From positions 1-54,873 of the forward strand of contig NZ_QRJZ01000013.1 of NCBI RefSeq assembly GCF_003470665.1: a DNA stretch of 54,873 nucleotides, given 5' to 3'. The position numbers and the translations under genes were made by a program. Position 1 is the first letter of the stretch. Each line of letters starts with the position of its first letter. Of the stretch, positions 32,867 through 41,653 are shown one piece after another. Below the pieces are notes generated by a model. The model searched no databases. It was not told where the DNA came from and worked only from the letters and a program-made list of their open reading frames with translations. The stretch comes from Collinsella sp. AM17-1 (lineage in GTDB: Bacteria > Actinomycetota > Coriobacteriia > Coriobacteriales > Coriobacteriaceae).

Positions 32867-34228
32867 ATGTTCTGCTCGCAGTGTGGCGCCCCCATGGGCG
32901 ATAACGACAAGTTCTGCGGCGCGTGTGGTGCCCCCAATGCCGGTGCCGCAGCCTCTGCCCCTCAGGGTCAGCCCCAGCAGTTTGTTCCGCAACCGCCCGT
33001 GGCGAATGCGTCCAAGGGCTGTGTGGCTCAGGCGTTTGAGGATATGACCAAGACTCCGGGCGTGCTGCAGCGCGTGTGCCAGATTGCCTTTTTACCGGCG
33101 CTCATCTGTGTCGTGTCAGTGCTCGTGCTGTTCATTCCCGTTATCGGCGGTATCGCGGCTGCCATCGGCTTTTTGGCAGCTTGCATTGCGAGCGTGTGTG
33201 GTTCCGGCTTTGGTATTGAGTGGGGTCGCGATCTGTCGCTCAAGGTTGATGACGGTATGGATCGTCCACTCATGCGTTCCACGTCGTTTGGCCTCGGAGT
33301 CTTTTCGAGCGTTATCTCGGTCGTGCTCGAGGTTATCGCTGCCATTCCCGTTATCGGTGTAGTGCTTTCGCTGGTGGAGAGCGTGGTAATTGGCGCCGCG
33401 GGCTCGTATTCGTATTACGGCTCTTATGCACTCGAGGCAGCGCTGTTCGGCTCGCTTGGCCTGCTTGTCCTGGCTATGATTGCCACGGCGGTCTTGGGGG
33501 TCTTCTTTAAGATGTTCGCCGACATTGCCGTGATGCACTTTGCGGTGACCGGTCGTGTCGAGAGCGCGTTTTCGCTCGATAAGGTCTGGGCGGCCTTTAA
33601 GCACAACAAGACCAAACTGTTCTGCGCTTCGTTCCTTCCCGAGTTTTTGACGGGCCTGGTCGCCAACGTTGTCACCTGGATCCTGACGTTCGTCTTTGGC
33701 ACCATTGCCTCTGTCGGTATGTATAGCTACTACTACCGTCCTACGGCTATTGAGGCGCTTGTTACCGGCGGTGGCATCACGCTCGTATTGTTCTTGGTGC
33801 TGACGGCGTTTGTCACGGTATTCCTCACGGTCTTTGGCAAGATGCTCAAGCACCGTGCCGTTGGCTATTGGGTTGCGCGCTACGCAAGCGAGTGGGCCGA
33901 CGAGGACAAGGACGACGTCCTGACCTTTGTGCTGCCGTTTGAGAAGAAGTCTGCTCCTTCGGGTTACAGCGCTCCGGATGCTTCGCCGGCACCTGCGCCC
34001 GAGCCCGAGCCCGCGCCCGAGTCTGCGCCTGAGCCTGCACCCGAGCCGGCGCCTGTGCCTGAGCCGGCACCCGCACCTGCGCCTGCAACGTCGCCCGCAC
34101 CGACGTCTGCCCCGGCACCGGCCCCCGCGCCCGAGGCGACGCCTGCAGAACCCGATTGGAATGCCGTTGCCACGCCGGCGGATGAGCCGGGCGATAATCC
34201 TGCTGCCGAAAACAATCAAACCGAATAG
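32867..34228 (+). CDS. Zinc-ribbon multi-pass membrane protein (DUF4013-like) with Pro/Ala-rich tail
   Basis: This 453-residue protein opens with a double-CxxC zinc ribbon (CSQCG ... CGACG, residues 3-20) and a Gln/Pro-rich linker. About six membrane segments (75-340) follow, with paired IPVIGG/IPVIGV helices. The last 110 residues are a low-complexity Pro-Ala-Glu repeat (PAPEPEPAPE type). The ATG at 32867 is chosen because the zinc ribbon begins there; in-frame upstream codons are unlike. It precedes a second zinc-ribbon membrane gene and resembles it at the N-terminus. The function is unknown; the layout suggests a membrane sensor or organiser rather than an enzyme. Confidence 0.75.
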   Translation: MFCSQCGAPMGDNDKFCGACGAPNAGAAASAPQGQPQQFVPQPPVANASKGCVAQAFEDMTKTPGVLQRVCQIAFLPALICVVSVLVLFIPVIGGIAAAIGFLAACIASVCGSGFGIEWGRDLSLKVDDGMDRPLMRSTSFGLGVFSSVISVVLEVIAAIPVIGVVLSLVESVVIGAAGSYSYYGSYALEAALFGSLGLLVLAMIATAVLGVFFKMFADIAVMHFAVTGRVESAFSLDKVWAAFKHNKTKLFCASFLPEFLTGLVANVVTWILTFVFGTIASVGMYSYYYRPTAIEALVTGGGITLVLFLVLTAFVTVFLTVFGKMLKHRAVGYWVARYASEWADEDKDDVLTFVLPFEKKSAPSGYSAPDASPAPAPEPEPAPESAPEPAPEPAPVPEPAPAPAPATSPAPTSAPAPAPAPEATPAEPDWNAVATPADEPGDNPAAENNQTE

Positions 34229-34236
34229 TCGGTCGA

Positions 34237-34271
34237 GGCGCCCTGGGCAACTGAGCCCGGGGTGCCTTTTT
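34237..34271 (+). terminator. Terminator between the two zinc-ribbon genes
   Basis: GGCGCCCTGGGC-N6-GCCCGGGGTGCC followed by TTTTTCT. Confidence 0.85.
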
Positions 34272-34336
34272 CTACTGTGAAAGCAAGACAATACCTGGGA
34301 AAACGGTTGCAGATAAATTTCTCGGAAATTGGTCAA

Positions 34337-34348
34337 TGTTGCGCAACA
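34337..34348. promoter_or_regulatory. TGTTGCGCAACA palindrome upstream of the second zinc-ribbon gene
   Basis: Identical to 18028-18039, including the preceding CAA, and placed 75 bases before the ATG. GTTTGAAG at 34385-34392 is also shared. See that entry. Confidence 0.6.
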
Positions 34349-34423
34349 ACGTCGCGGCTATTGTTGAGAACATAGACGTGTAAGGTTTGAAGGCGTGCGA
34401 CGCCTTAGGAAAAGGAGAAGCTT

Positions 34424-35101
34424 ATGTTCTGTCCCACTTGTGGTTCTCCCATTTCGGATGATGCCAAATTCTGCCCTGTTTGCGGTTCTGCCATCGGTGC
34501 CGCTCCCACCGCTCCGGCCCCTCAGCCCGCGCCGCAGCCTGCGCCTCAGCCCCAGCCTGCTCCGCAGCCCACGCAGATTCAGCCCACTCCGGTTCAGGCA
34601 GTTCAGCCCCAGCCTCAGCAGCAGTACACCGGGCAGCAGCAGTACGCCGGCCAGCAGCAGTATGCTCAGCAGCCTGCACCTGCCCCGATGGGCTATGCTC
34701 CGATTAAGACCGACCGTGGCGTGATCGGCTGGCTCCTGCTTTCCATCGTGACCTGCGGCATCTATTCGTATTACTTCCTCTATTGCCTTGCCCGCGACAT
34801 CAATGTCATGTGCCAGGATGACGGCGATTCCACGCCGGGTCTGGCAGCATTCATCTTGCTGTCGTTCGTGACCTGCGGCTTCTACGGACTCTACTGGTAC
34901 TACAAGATCGGTAACCGCCTGCAGGCTAATGCCCCTCGCTATGGCCTGATGTTCCAGGAGAACGGTACTACCGTTCTTATGTGGCAGATTGTCGGCGCGC
35001 TGCTGTGCGGCCTTGGCCCCATCTTTGCCATGAACATCATCATCAAGAACACCAATGCCATGGCAACGGCTTACAACACCCGTCTTGGCGCTCGTGCCTA
35101 A
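34424..35101 (+). CDS. Zinc-ribbon DUF4234-like membrane protein
   Basis: This 225-residue protein opens with a double-CxxC zinc ribbon (CPTCG ... CPVCG, residues 3-21). A Pro/Gln/Tyr-rich linker to about residue 95 includes short QQYAGQQQYA tandem repeats encoded by 15-bp units. Then come two membrane pairs with the repeated motif LLSIVTCGIYSYYFLYCLARD and LLSFVTCGFYGLYWYYKIGN, typical of DUF4234. RBS AAAGGAGAAGC precedes the ATG. The DUF2752 gene overlaps its end. The function is unknown; the shared promoter palindrome links it with the surface protein at 18105. Confidence 0.82.
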   Translation: MFCPTCGSPISDDAKFCPVCGSAIGAAPTAPAPQPAPQPAPQPQPAPQPTQIQPTPVQAVQPQPQQQYTGQQQYAGQQQYAQQPAPAPMGYAPIKTDRGVIGWLLLSIVTCGIYSYYFLYCLARDINVMCQDDGDSTPGLAAFILLSFVTCGFYGLYWYYKIGNRLQANAPRYGLMFQENGTTVLMWQIVGALLCGLGPIFAMNIIIKNTNAMATAYNTRLGARA

Positions 35102-35591
35102 CGATAAGAACGGCGTGAACAGCTCCCAGGGACATAAGGGCGCGGCGGAGCTCATTCGCCGCGCCCTTTCTTGCATCGGCGCGCTCTTTGTCGCCTGGCT
35201 CGCACTCTACCTGCTCGATATCGGCTGCGTGTTTCGCCTGATGACGGGCATTCCCTGTCCGGGATGCGGCATGACAAGGGCCTGGCTGGCAGCACTGCGC
35301 CTCGGTTTTGCGGCTGCCTTTGCCTACCATCCGCTGTTTTGGGTGGTGCCGATTGCGTTTGCGCTCGCGTTCGTGCGCGAGGAGGCGGTATCGAGCAAGC
35401 TAAAGCGTGGCATCGACATTGCGGTTATTGTTCTGTGTGTGCTGGTCGTTGCCGTATGGATCGTGCGCCTTATCAACCCGGCAGACGCGGGCCTGCTCCT
35501 TGGTGGTCACGTTCCCACCGGAGTTCCCACCGATATCATCCACCTCGAAACCCCACGCTGGCTCACCATCCTTCGCTCTTACCTGTCGTGA
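35094..35591 (+). CDS. DUF2752 membrane protein
   Basis: This protein of about 165 residues has three hydrophobic segments and the family signature GIPCPGCGMTRAW, a CPxCG(M) motif after the first segment. The start is uncertain: GTG at 35094 overlaps the previous stop by eight bases and suits coupling, ATG at 35055 and GTG at 35115 are alternatives, and none has a strong ribosome binding site. It is probably translated from the message of the zinc-ribbon gene. The function of DUF2752 is not known. Confidence 0.8.
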   Translation: MPNDKNGVNSSQGHKGAAELIRRALSCIGALFVAWLALYLLDIGCVFRLMTGIPCPGCGMTRAWLAALRLGFAAAFAYHPLFWVVPIAFALAFVREEAVSSKLKRGIDIAVIVLCVLVVAVWIVRLINPADAGLLLGGHVPTGVPTDIIHLETPRWLTILRSYLS

Positions 35592-35622
35592 CGGAGGACG
35601 CGCTAGAAAAGCATCGACACAT

Positions 35623-35664
35623 AAGCGGGGGGCGAACGTTGAGATAACGTTCGCCCCCGCTTTG
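35623..35664. terminator. Bidirectional terminator between DUF2752 and M20 genes
   Basis: AAGCGGGGGGCGAACGTT and AACGTTCGCCCCCGCTT form a nearly perfect 17-bp stem with a five-base loop. A/T-rich ends on both sides serve both convergent genes. Confidence 0.88.
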
Positions 35665-35697
35665 CTCTAGCCAGGTTGTTACGGGTGGACGTGACGG

Positions 35698-37161
35698 CTA
35701 CTCGCCATGCTTCTCCTCGTGGCGAGCAGCGGCACGGGCATCGTGAATGCCCTTGATGGCGGCATGGCGGGCGGTGCGGGCGTCGTGCACGGCGTCGCGG
35801 GCCTCGGCGGCCGTTGCCTTGGCAGAGCGCAGCTTGGCTGCCAGGTCGGGATTGGTCTCGGCAACCGCGGCGATTGTGGGGCCGTCGAGCTCCTCTTGTG
35901 TGGGCTCGGCCAAAAAGTCGATGGCATACTGAGCGGCTACCATGGAGCCCTTGGCGAGCGCGCTCTCGTCGATCTTGTAGAAGCAGGAGTGCTGGGCATA
36001 GGTGGCGCCAATCTGGGGGTTGCGCGTGCCAACAAAGGCGAGCACGCCCGGCACGCGGCGCAGGTACTCCGAGAAGTCCTCGCCCGAAAGCGTGCCGCGG
36101 TAATGGCCCTCGCCTGCGGGGCCCAGGCACTTGAGCACAGCTTGGCGGCAACGCTCGCTCGAGGCGGCATCGTTTTCGACCTTGTAGTTGGCGATGGTGT
36201 AGTCGGTGAGTTCGGCCTCGGCGCCTAGTGCTGCTGCGGTGTGCTCCACGATGCGGCGCATAAGCTCGGGCATTTCCTCATGCGTCTTGTCGCCATAGGT
36301 GCGCACCGTGCCGGCGAGGTATGCCGTGCCGGCGATAACGTTGCGCGCGGTGCCGCCGTGCAGTTCGCCGACGGTGATGACGGCGGGTTCGTAGGGGCTA
36401 ATCTCGCGCGAGACGATGGTCTGCAGGGCGTTGACGATTTCGGCGGCAACCATAACGGCGTCGTGGCCGCGCTGGGGCATGGCGCCATGGCACGAGGTGC
36501 CGCGGACATCAATGCGGAACCAGTCGGTGTTTGCCATGCGCGGACCGGGCTCGCAGCTCACGGTGCCGGCATCGACCTCGCTCCAGATGTGCGCGGCATA
36601 GGCACCGTCGACGCCATCGAGTACGCCCGTGCCGATCATGAGCTTGGCGCCCTGGCCGTTTTCCTCGCTGGGCTGGAAAACGATGCGAATCTCGCCGTGG
36701 ATGTCATCGGTCATGTGGCGCAGAATCTGCAACGTGCCGAGCATCATGGCGATATGGCAGTCGTGGCCGCAGGCGTGCATGCAGCCCTCGTTGACGCTGG
36801 CGAACTCCTCGCCGGTCTGCTCGGTGACGGGCAGGGCGTCGATGTCGGCGCGCAGCAGGATACGGCGGCGCGGCGTGCCGTCCTCGCGGTAGGCATCGGG
36901 CGCGGTGCCGCGGAGTGTCGCCACCAGGCCCGTCTTGAGTGGACGCTCGTAGGGGATATTCATGGCGTCGAGCTGGTTGGCGATGTCGGAAGTCGTGCGC
37001 TCCTCGGCAAGGCTCAGCTCCGGGTGCTTATGGAAGTGCCGGCGCTGCTTGATGATGTAGGGTTCAAACTCGGCGGCGATATCATGGATGGCCGCGGTGA
37101 CGTCGTCTGCCGCGCGAACCTCGGTTGCCGCCATAATCTGCTGTGCCTTGGTCTTCGTCAT
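35698..37161 (-). CDS. M20-family amidohydrolase with basic C-terminal tail
   Basis: This 487-residue metallohydrolase is of the aminoacylase/hippurate-hydrolase type. Motifs include RRHFHKHPELS near the N-terminus, the metal site MHACGHDCHIAMMLG, FQPSEENGQGAKLM, a dimerisation domain with RGTSCHGAMPQRGHDAV, and the late ligand region around LSGEDFSEYLR. It would release amino acids from N-acylated or small peptide conjugates. The ATG at 37161 follows AAGGAGCAAATCGACC. Residues after about 440 form an Ala/Arg/His/Lys-rich helix (for example DARTARHAAIKGIHDARAAA) absent from typical members. It is divergent from another amidohydrolase at 37297. Confidence 0.9.
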   Translation of the reverse strand: MTKTKAQQIMAATEVRAADDVTAAIHDIAAEFEPYIIKQRRHFHKHPELSLAEERTTSDIANQLDAMNIPYERPLKTGLVATLRGTAPDAYREDGTPRRRILLRADIDALPVTEQTGEEFASVNEGCMHACGHDCHIAMMLGTLQILRHMTDDIHGEIRIVFQPSEENGQGAKLMIGTGVLDGVDGAYAAHIWSEVDAGTVSCEPGPRMANTDWFRIDVRGTSCHGAMPQRGHDAVMVAAEIVNALQTIVSREISPYEPAVITVGELHGGTARNVIAGTAYLAGTVRTYGDKTHEEMPELMRRIVEHTAAALGAEAELTDYTIANYKVENDAASSERCRQAVLKCLGPAGEGHYRGTLSGEDFSEYLRRVPGVLAFVGTRNPQIGATYAQHSCFYKIDESALAKGSMVAAQYAIDFLAEPTQEELDGPTIAAVAETNPDLAAKLRSAKATAAEARDAVHDARTARHAAIKGIHDARAAARHEEKHGE

Positions 37162-37296
37162 GGTCGATTTGCTCCTTGCTGGCTCGATCGCAAAATCGTA
37201 CAGGCTCTCTCCAGTATGCCACCTGCCGCTAGGGCTGGTAAAGTTGCCGTTTGCCGCTTGGGGTTTTGTTGCAAGGGCGGGGGAGTACACTCGGGG

Positions 37297-38967
37297 ATGT
37301 TGAATTACCTGCCAGAGATGGGGATGCTCATGCAGCATATCGATCGGATTATCCGCTCCAAGAACGTTTTTACCGCCCAAGACGGTATCGATACCGCCCG
37401 CGAGCTGGCGATCGCCATCGCGGGTGATCGCATCGTCGCAGTCGGCGCGCCCGATGACGTGATTGACGCCGCACCTGCCGCCACGCCGGTGGTCGATTAC
37501 GGCGAGCAGTTTGTCTGCCCCGGTTTCCACGATGCGCACTTGCATTTCTTCCATACTTCGGTTGGCTCCTCGCCGTACATGCTCATGGATATGGGCACGT
37601 CCGAGGCAGCATTGGTGCAGCATGCGCTCGAGTTTTCCCAAGGCTTGCCAGATGACGCCTGGGTCGTGACCCAGGGTTGGCGCGATTACCGCTGGGATCC
37701 GCCCGAGCACCCTACCAAGGCCTCCCTCGATGCGGCATTTCCCGATCGTCCCTGCGTTATGTACTCGGGCGACGGGCACACGCTGTGGCTTAACAGCCGC
37801 GCACTCGAGGCGCTCGGCGTTACGCGCGACAGCGAGCCTCCGGCGGGTGGCAGTTACGACAAAGATGCAAATGGCGAGCTTACGGGTATCGCCCACGAGG
37901 CGGCTGCTATGCAGCTGCTGCCGCGCTGCCTGGAGTGGCTGGGCGAGGACCGCATCGCGAGCGCTTACGCCGACCAGATGAAGCGTATGGCCGAGCAAGG
38001 CATCACCTCAATCTGCGATATGTCGCTCATGCCCATGCCGGGCTGCGACTTTATTCGCGACGATGTTTACGACAAGCTGCAGGCCTCCGGCAAGCTGGGC
38101 ATCCGCGCCCATCTGTTTCCCACGCTGCTGGATGACCAGTCGCGCTTGGAAGAACTCCAGACCCGCTACGCGAACAACGCGCTGCTCTCGGCGCCAGGCT
38201 TTAAACAGTTCTTCGACGGCGTGTCGAGCGAGCATACCGCATACCTCACTGAGCCCTATACCAACCCGCGCTTCCCGGGCGACCAGGGCCGCCTGACGGT
38301 CCCTGTCGAGCGTATGCGCAAGTTGGTTTTGGCGGCAGCCGAGCGTGACCATACCGTGCGCATCCACGTTATCGGCGACGGTGCCATCCATGCTGCGCTC
38401 GATATCTTTGAGGAGGCGGCAGAGCTCTACGGCTTGCCCCAGCACGGCCACAATACGCTTGAGCACCTGGAGAATCTGCTGCCTCAGGACATCGATCGTC
38501 TGCGCAAGCTCAACGTCATTGCCTCGAGCCAGCCTTGCCACATCACGCTCGACCCGGGTGGCCCGGAGCGCGACCTGGGCCTGGAACGCAGCCGCATCAT
38601 GTGGCCGTTCGCAACTTATCAGCAGCGCGGTATCCGTCAAGCTTTCGGTACCGACAGCCCCATCACGGCCGTTACCAGCATGAACGTGCTCTACACGGCT
38701 ATCACGCGCCAAGATCCCCGCAGCCACTGGCCCGAGGGCGGCTGGCTGCCGAGCGAGCGTATCGACGCGGCAACGGCCCTGCGCAGCTACACGCTTGGCA
38801 GCGCGTACGCAGCGGGCGACGAGCAAAACCTCGGCAGCCTGGAACCCGGCAAATACGCCGACCTGGTAGTCCTGGACCGAAACCTGCTCACCGTTGACCC
38901 CCAAGAGCTCCAGGCCACCAAGGTTCAGGCCACCTACCTGGCGGGCAACTTAATCTACGAGCGCTAA
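37297..38967 (+). CDS. YtcJ-like amidohydrolase (Amidohydro_3)
   Basis: This 556-residue TIM-barrel metallohydrolase has the metal-binding HDAHLHFFH after an N-terminal beta domain (VCPGFHDAHLH). It also has the substrate region SGDGHTLWLNSRALEALGV, the later metal ligand VRIHVIGDGAIH, and the closing TDSPIT...LGSLEPGKYADLVVLDRNLL. Family members hydrolyse amides or related bonds; the substrate is unknown. The start is uncertain: ATG at 37297 with a distant GGGGGAG, or ATGs at 37324 or 37330. The divergent M20 enzyme next door may act on related compounds. Confidence 0.88.
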   Translation: MLNYLPEMGMLMQHIDRIIRSKNVFTAQDGIDTARELAIAIAGDRIVAVGAPDDVIDAAPAATPVVDYGEQFVCPGFHDAHLHFFHTSVGSSPYMLMDMGTSEAALVQHALEFSQGLPDDAWVVTQGWRDYRWDPPEHPTKASLDAAFPDRPCVMYSGDGHTLWLNSRALEALGVTRDSEPPAGGSYDKDANGELTGIAHEAAAMQLLPRCLEWLGEDRIASAYADQMKRMAEQGITSICDMSLMPMPGCDFIRDDVYDKLQASGKLGIRAHLFPTLLDDQSRLEELQTRYANNALLSAPGFKQFFDGVSSEHTAYLTEPYTNPRFPGDQGRLTVPVERMRKLVLAAAERDHTVRIHVIGDGAIHAALDIFEEAAELYGLPQHGHNTLEHLENLLPQDIDRLRKLNVIASSQPCHITLDPGGPERDLGLERSRIMWPFATYQQRGIRQAFGTDSPITAVTSMNVLYTAITRQDPRSHWPEGGWLPSERIDAATALRSYTLGSAYAAGDEQNLGSLEPGKYADLVVLDRNLLTVDPQELQATKVQATYLAGNLIYER

Positions 38968-38985
38968 TATTCATGCCGTACCGTT

Positions 38986-39036
38986 AAACGCGGCTCGGGC
39001 AGCCTGTTTTGGGATGGCGCTCGAGCCGCGTTTGTT
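38986..39036 (+). terminator. Terminator of the YtcJ-like gene
   Basis: AAACGCGGCTCG and CGAGCCGCGTTT form a perfect 12-bp stem around a 24-base loop, followed by GTTTG. Confidence 0.75.
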
Positions 39037-39040
39037 TGCC

Positions 39041-39571
39041 GATGGGGGTTCGTTAGGAGCGTCCCCTCTCTGCTGGATTTGGGCGCAGGGTGGAAGCGCT
39101 GCTGCTCCGCGCGCTCAATTGGGACATCAGCGATGCTTTCTCTTAGCGTTTTGCATACTTCCAGTTGCAGATTGCAAAAAAAGTTGAGATGTTCTTTCCG
39201 GTCCTGATGTACCCCCGCCTGGGCCGTGCAAAAAATGGAGTATTCAGCACCGTGAGCTCTGCCGGTGCCGCTGCAGTCGGGTGGCATTGCGGAGATCGAC
39301 GTCATTTTGGGGTCCGGTGTGGCGCGAGGCACGCTTTTTTGTCCTGACGGGATTTGCCCGTCGACCCAAATCGCCGGTCAAAGGCGTTCTTGGGACCAAT
39401 ATGGTGTGTCCGGCGCGTATGCAGCCGTCCTGGCCTGCTGAAAACTCCCAAAAATGCACGCTGCTCCCCAGGGGACCCGTGCGAGCGGCGAAAACCATGC
39501 CCAAGTCGCTGCCCGCATCGCCATTTTGCTGCACTGACTTTTCTGAATACCGGGCCCGAGATTGGTCAACC
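39041..39571. other. Unexplained 530-bp stretch without a supported gene
   Basis: No frame here has a ribosome binding site, a familiar domain or a convincing start. On the minus strand an open frame ending at 39244 can be read from an ATG at 39498 (about 85 codons), with a protein-like but unknown sequence (for example SVHFWEFSAGQDGCIRAGH). The plus strand is also open across the same bases. A run of seven A lies at about 39175. It could be a degraded gene, a dispersed repeat or a structured RNA. Confidence 0.4.
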
Positions 39572-41635
39572 CTAGGCTCCCGGAGCTGCGTTGGGGTCGG
39601 TTTCGTTGGCGGCCGCCTGCTTATGGGTGGCAAAGACCGAGCCTTCGTGGTCGAAGAGCTTACGATATTGCATGCGGTCCAGGCGATCGCGCGCATTAGC
39701 GGTCTTGGCGGGAACGTTTTTGGCCTCGGCTGTATACCAAACGCCGTGCGCATCCTGCGCCCCCACCACGTTTATCGCCGGCATGTGCGCTCGGTTTTGC
39801 AAGCGTGCGCGTTGGTAGGCGGTGAGCGGGGCACCGATGGCATTGAGTGCGAGTGCACCGACGTTATTGATGCTTGTGTTGAGTTCCCCACTCGTTTGTG
39901 CGTTGCCGGCGACATCGTAGTTCGCCCAGACCACATAGCGTGTCTGCCAGATGCGCTCGGTATGGGTGGCATCGTCCTCATCGGTAAAGTAGAGGTCGTT
40001 GTAGCGGTCGGTGAAGAACGGCTGGTGGTCGCCGTACATCACCACGACGACGGGGCGGTCGAGATCACGCAGCTTTTCCAGGAAGGCGGCGAAGGCGGCA
40101 TCGGACGCTTCCATGAGCGAGCAGTATTCATTGGTCCAGGTGATAACTTTGTCGGACACACCTTCGACGGCAAGGTGCAGTTGCTGGTCGGTGGGCACCA
40201 AGCCCGTGTCATAGGCGGAGTGGTTTTGCATCGTCACGTCGTGGATGAAGATCGGCTGGTCGCTCTGCTTTAGTACCTCGAGGCACTTGTCGTAGGTGGC
40301 GGCGTCGGTGACCTTGCGGCAGAGCTCGGGTGCGCCGGCGAAGTCCTCGATCGAGAGGAACTCGTCGAATCCCATGTCCGCGAAGACGTTCTCGCGATTC
40401 CAGTTGGTGGCGTGGTTGGGGTGCATGGCCACGGTGCGATAGCCGAGTCTCTTGAACTGACGGGCGAGGTTCTCGCTCGGGGCCAGGTTGTAGCTCATGA
40501 ACGGGTAGACGCCAGCGCCCAGGAATGCCATGGAGTGTCCGGTTAAGAACTCGAACTCGCTGTTACAGGTGCCGGCACCGAAGGCGCTCATGTAGCTCAC
40601 TCCCTGCAGAAGCGCGTTATCGATGGCTTTGAAGCGCTCGGGCCCCTTATAGCCACAGCCCAGTTCGTTAAAGATTGAAAGGTCGGCGAAGGACTCGTTC
40701 ATGATACAGATGACTGAGGGCTTGAGCTGGTCAAACTGTTCGACGGCAGCGGCACGGGAGGGGTCGGCGATGCCGTTCGTGCCCGCGTTCCAGCGCGCGG
40801 CAAGGCGCTTGATGATCGCCGAGGCCTCACCGCTCTTGTAGTGCTTGGGTTTAGGCGGCACCATTTTTTGCGCGCTCGAAATAAAGGTGGGGAGAAACCC
40901 CTGACTGTAATAGCTTTCGAGGGGCTTCCAGGTATGAAGCTTGATGCCCAAGGTGTCGTAATAGCTGATGAAGGCCTGCGCCCCCAGTGCGGCTCCGGCA
41001 ACAAGTGCGGTACGACGGTCGACGGAGAGGGGGAGTTTGGATTTGGTTGCGACTGGATGCTCCCTCGGCGCTGTCGATGTCCCCTCGGTTGCCGGAGACG
41101 CCTTTGAGTCCTTCGATTTCAAGGACGCAGACATCGCATGGTCGATGGACTCGGGGGACGTTTCCGATGCGCGGCGCGGCGGTCGCCCACATGCATCACG
41201 CGGAATGAGGACGATAAGCGCGATTCCCAAGGCCGCGGCGGCAAGCCCCATGAAGCAGAAAGTGCTGAGCTCATAGGTGTAGCTGCCGGCGACCGTCGCA
41301 GCGGTCGAGAGGGCGAACAGGTCTCCGGGTTGGATGGGCATCGATTTGAACGTGATTACGAAGTACTCGGCGATACCGATGCTGGCGAGCGCAACGATGC
41401 CAACGATTGCGGGGGTCTTACGGCGGTGCGGCAGATAGAACAACAGGCACAAGAAGCAGAAGATGAGCAAAAGCTCTAAAAGTGCCGGTCCGGCCTGCAT
41501 CTTCCATAGTTCATGGTTGGAGGGCAGCTCGAGGGCGAGCATCGAGCATATCGATGCGCCGCCGATCGTTGCCAGCGTACGGGGGTAGGGATGGTCGGTC
41601 ATCCAGCTTTTCAGATCCTTCATGCTCATCTTCAT
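39572..41635 (-). CDS. LTA-synthase-family sulfatase-like membrane protein
   Basis: This 687-residue protein has about four to five N-terminal membrane segments (20-145), a charged Ser/Lys-rich linker (150-205) and one more hydrophobic stretch (209-225). An extracellular alkaline-phosphatase/sulfatase domain follows. Catalytic-type residues include the metal ligand in MNESFADLSIF (E314), the nucleophile position T356 in GAGTCNSEFEFLTG, and YGDHQPFF near the end of the domain. The family transfers glycerol phosphate or related groups to cell-envelope polymers. A class without true lipoteichoic acid may use it for another polymer. The ATG at 41635 follows AGAGACGATGAAG. Confidence 0.88.
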   Translation of the reverse strand: MKMSMKDLKSWMTDHPYPRTLATIGGASICSMLALELPSNHELWKMQAGPALLELLLIFCFLCLLFYLPHRRKTPAIVGIVALASIGIAEYFVITFKSMPIQPGDLFALSTAATVAGSYTYELSTFCFMGLAAAALGIALIVLIPRDACGRPPRRASETSPESIDHAMSASLKSKDSKASPATEGTSTAPREHPVATKSKLPLSVDRRTALVAGAALGAQAFISYYDTLGIKLHTWKPLESYYSQGFLPTFISSAQKMVPPKPKHYKSGEASAIIKRLAARWNAGTNGIADPSRAAAVEQFDQLKPSVICIMNESFADLSIFNELGCGYKGPERFKAIDNALLQGVSYMSAFGAGTCNSEFEFLTGHSMAFLGAGVYPFMSYNLAPSENLARQFKRLGYRTVAMHPNHATNWNRENVFADMGFDEFLSIEDFAGAPELCRKVTDAATYDKCLEVLKQSDQPIFIHDVTMQNHSAYDTGLVPTDQQLHLAVEGVSDKVITWTNEYCSLMEASDAAFAAFLEKLRDLDRPVVVVMYGDHQPFFTDRYNDLYFTDEDDATHTERIWQTRYVVWANYDVAGNAQTSGELNTSINNVGALALNAIGAPLTAYQRARLQNRAHMPAINVVGAQDAHGVWYTAEAKNVPAKTANARDRLDRMQYRKLFDHEGSVFATHKQAAANETDPNAAPGA

Positions 41636-41653
41636 CGTCTCTGTTCCTTACTC

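Noticed and set aside
36241..37296. N-terminal 352-codon extension of the YtcJ-like protein
   Set aside because: It is antisense to the M20 gene; the family start VCPGFHDAHLH follows shortly after the ATG at 37297.
39281..40273. 330-codon plus-strand gene
   Set aside because: Its second half is antisense to the LTA-synthase-like gene and no start site or family is visible.
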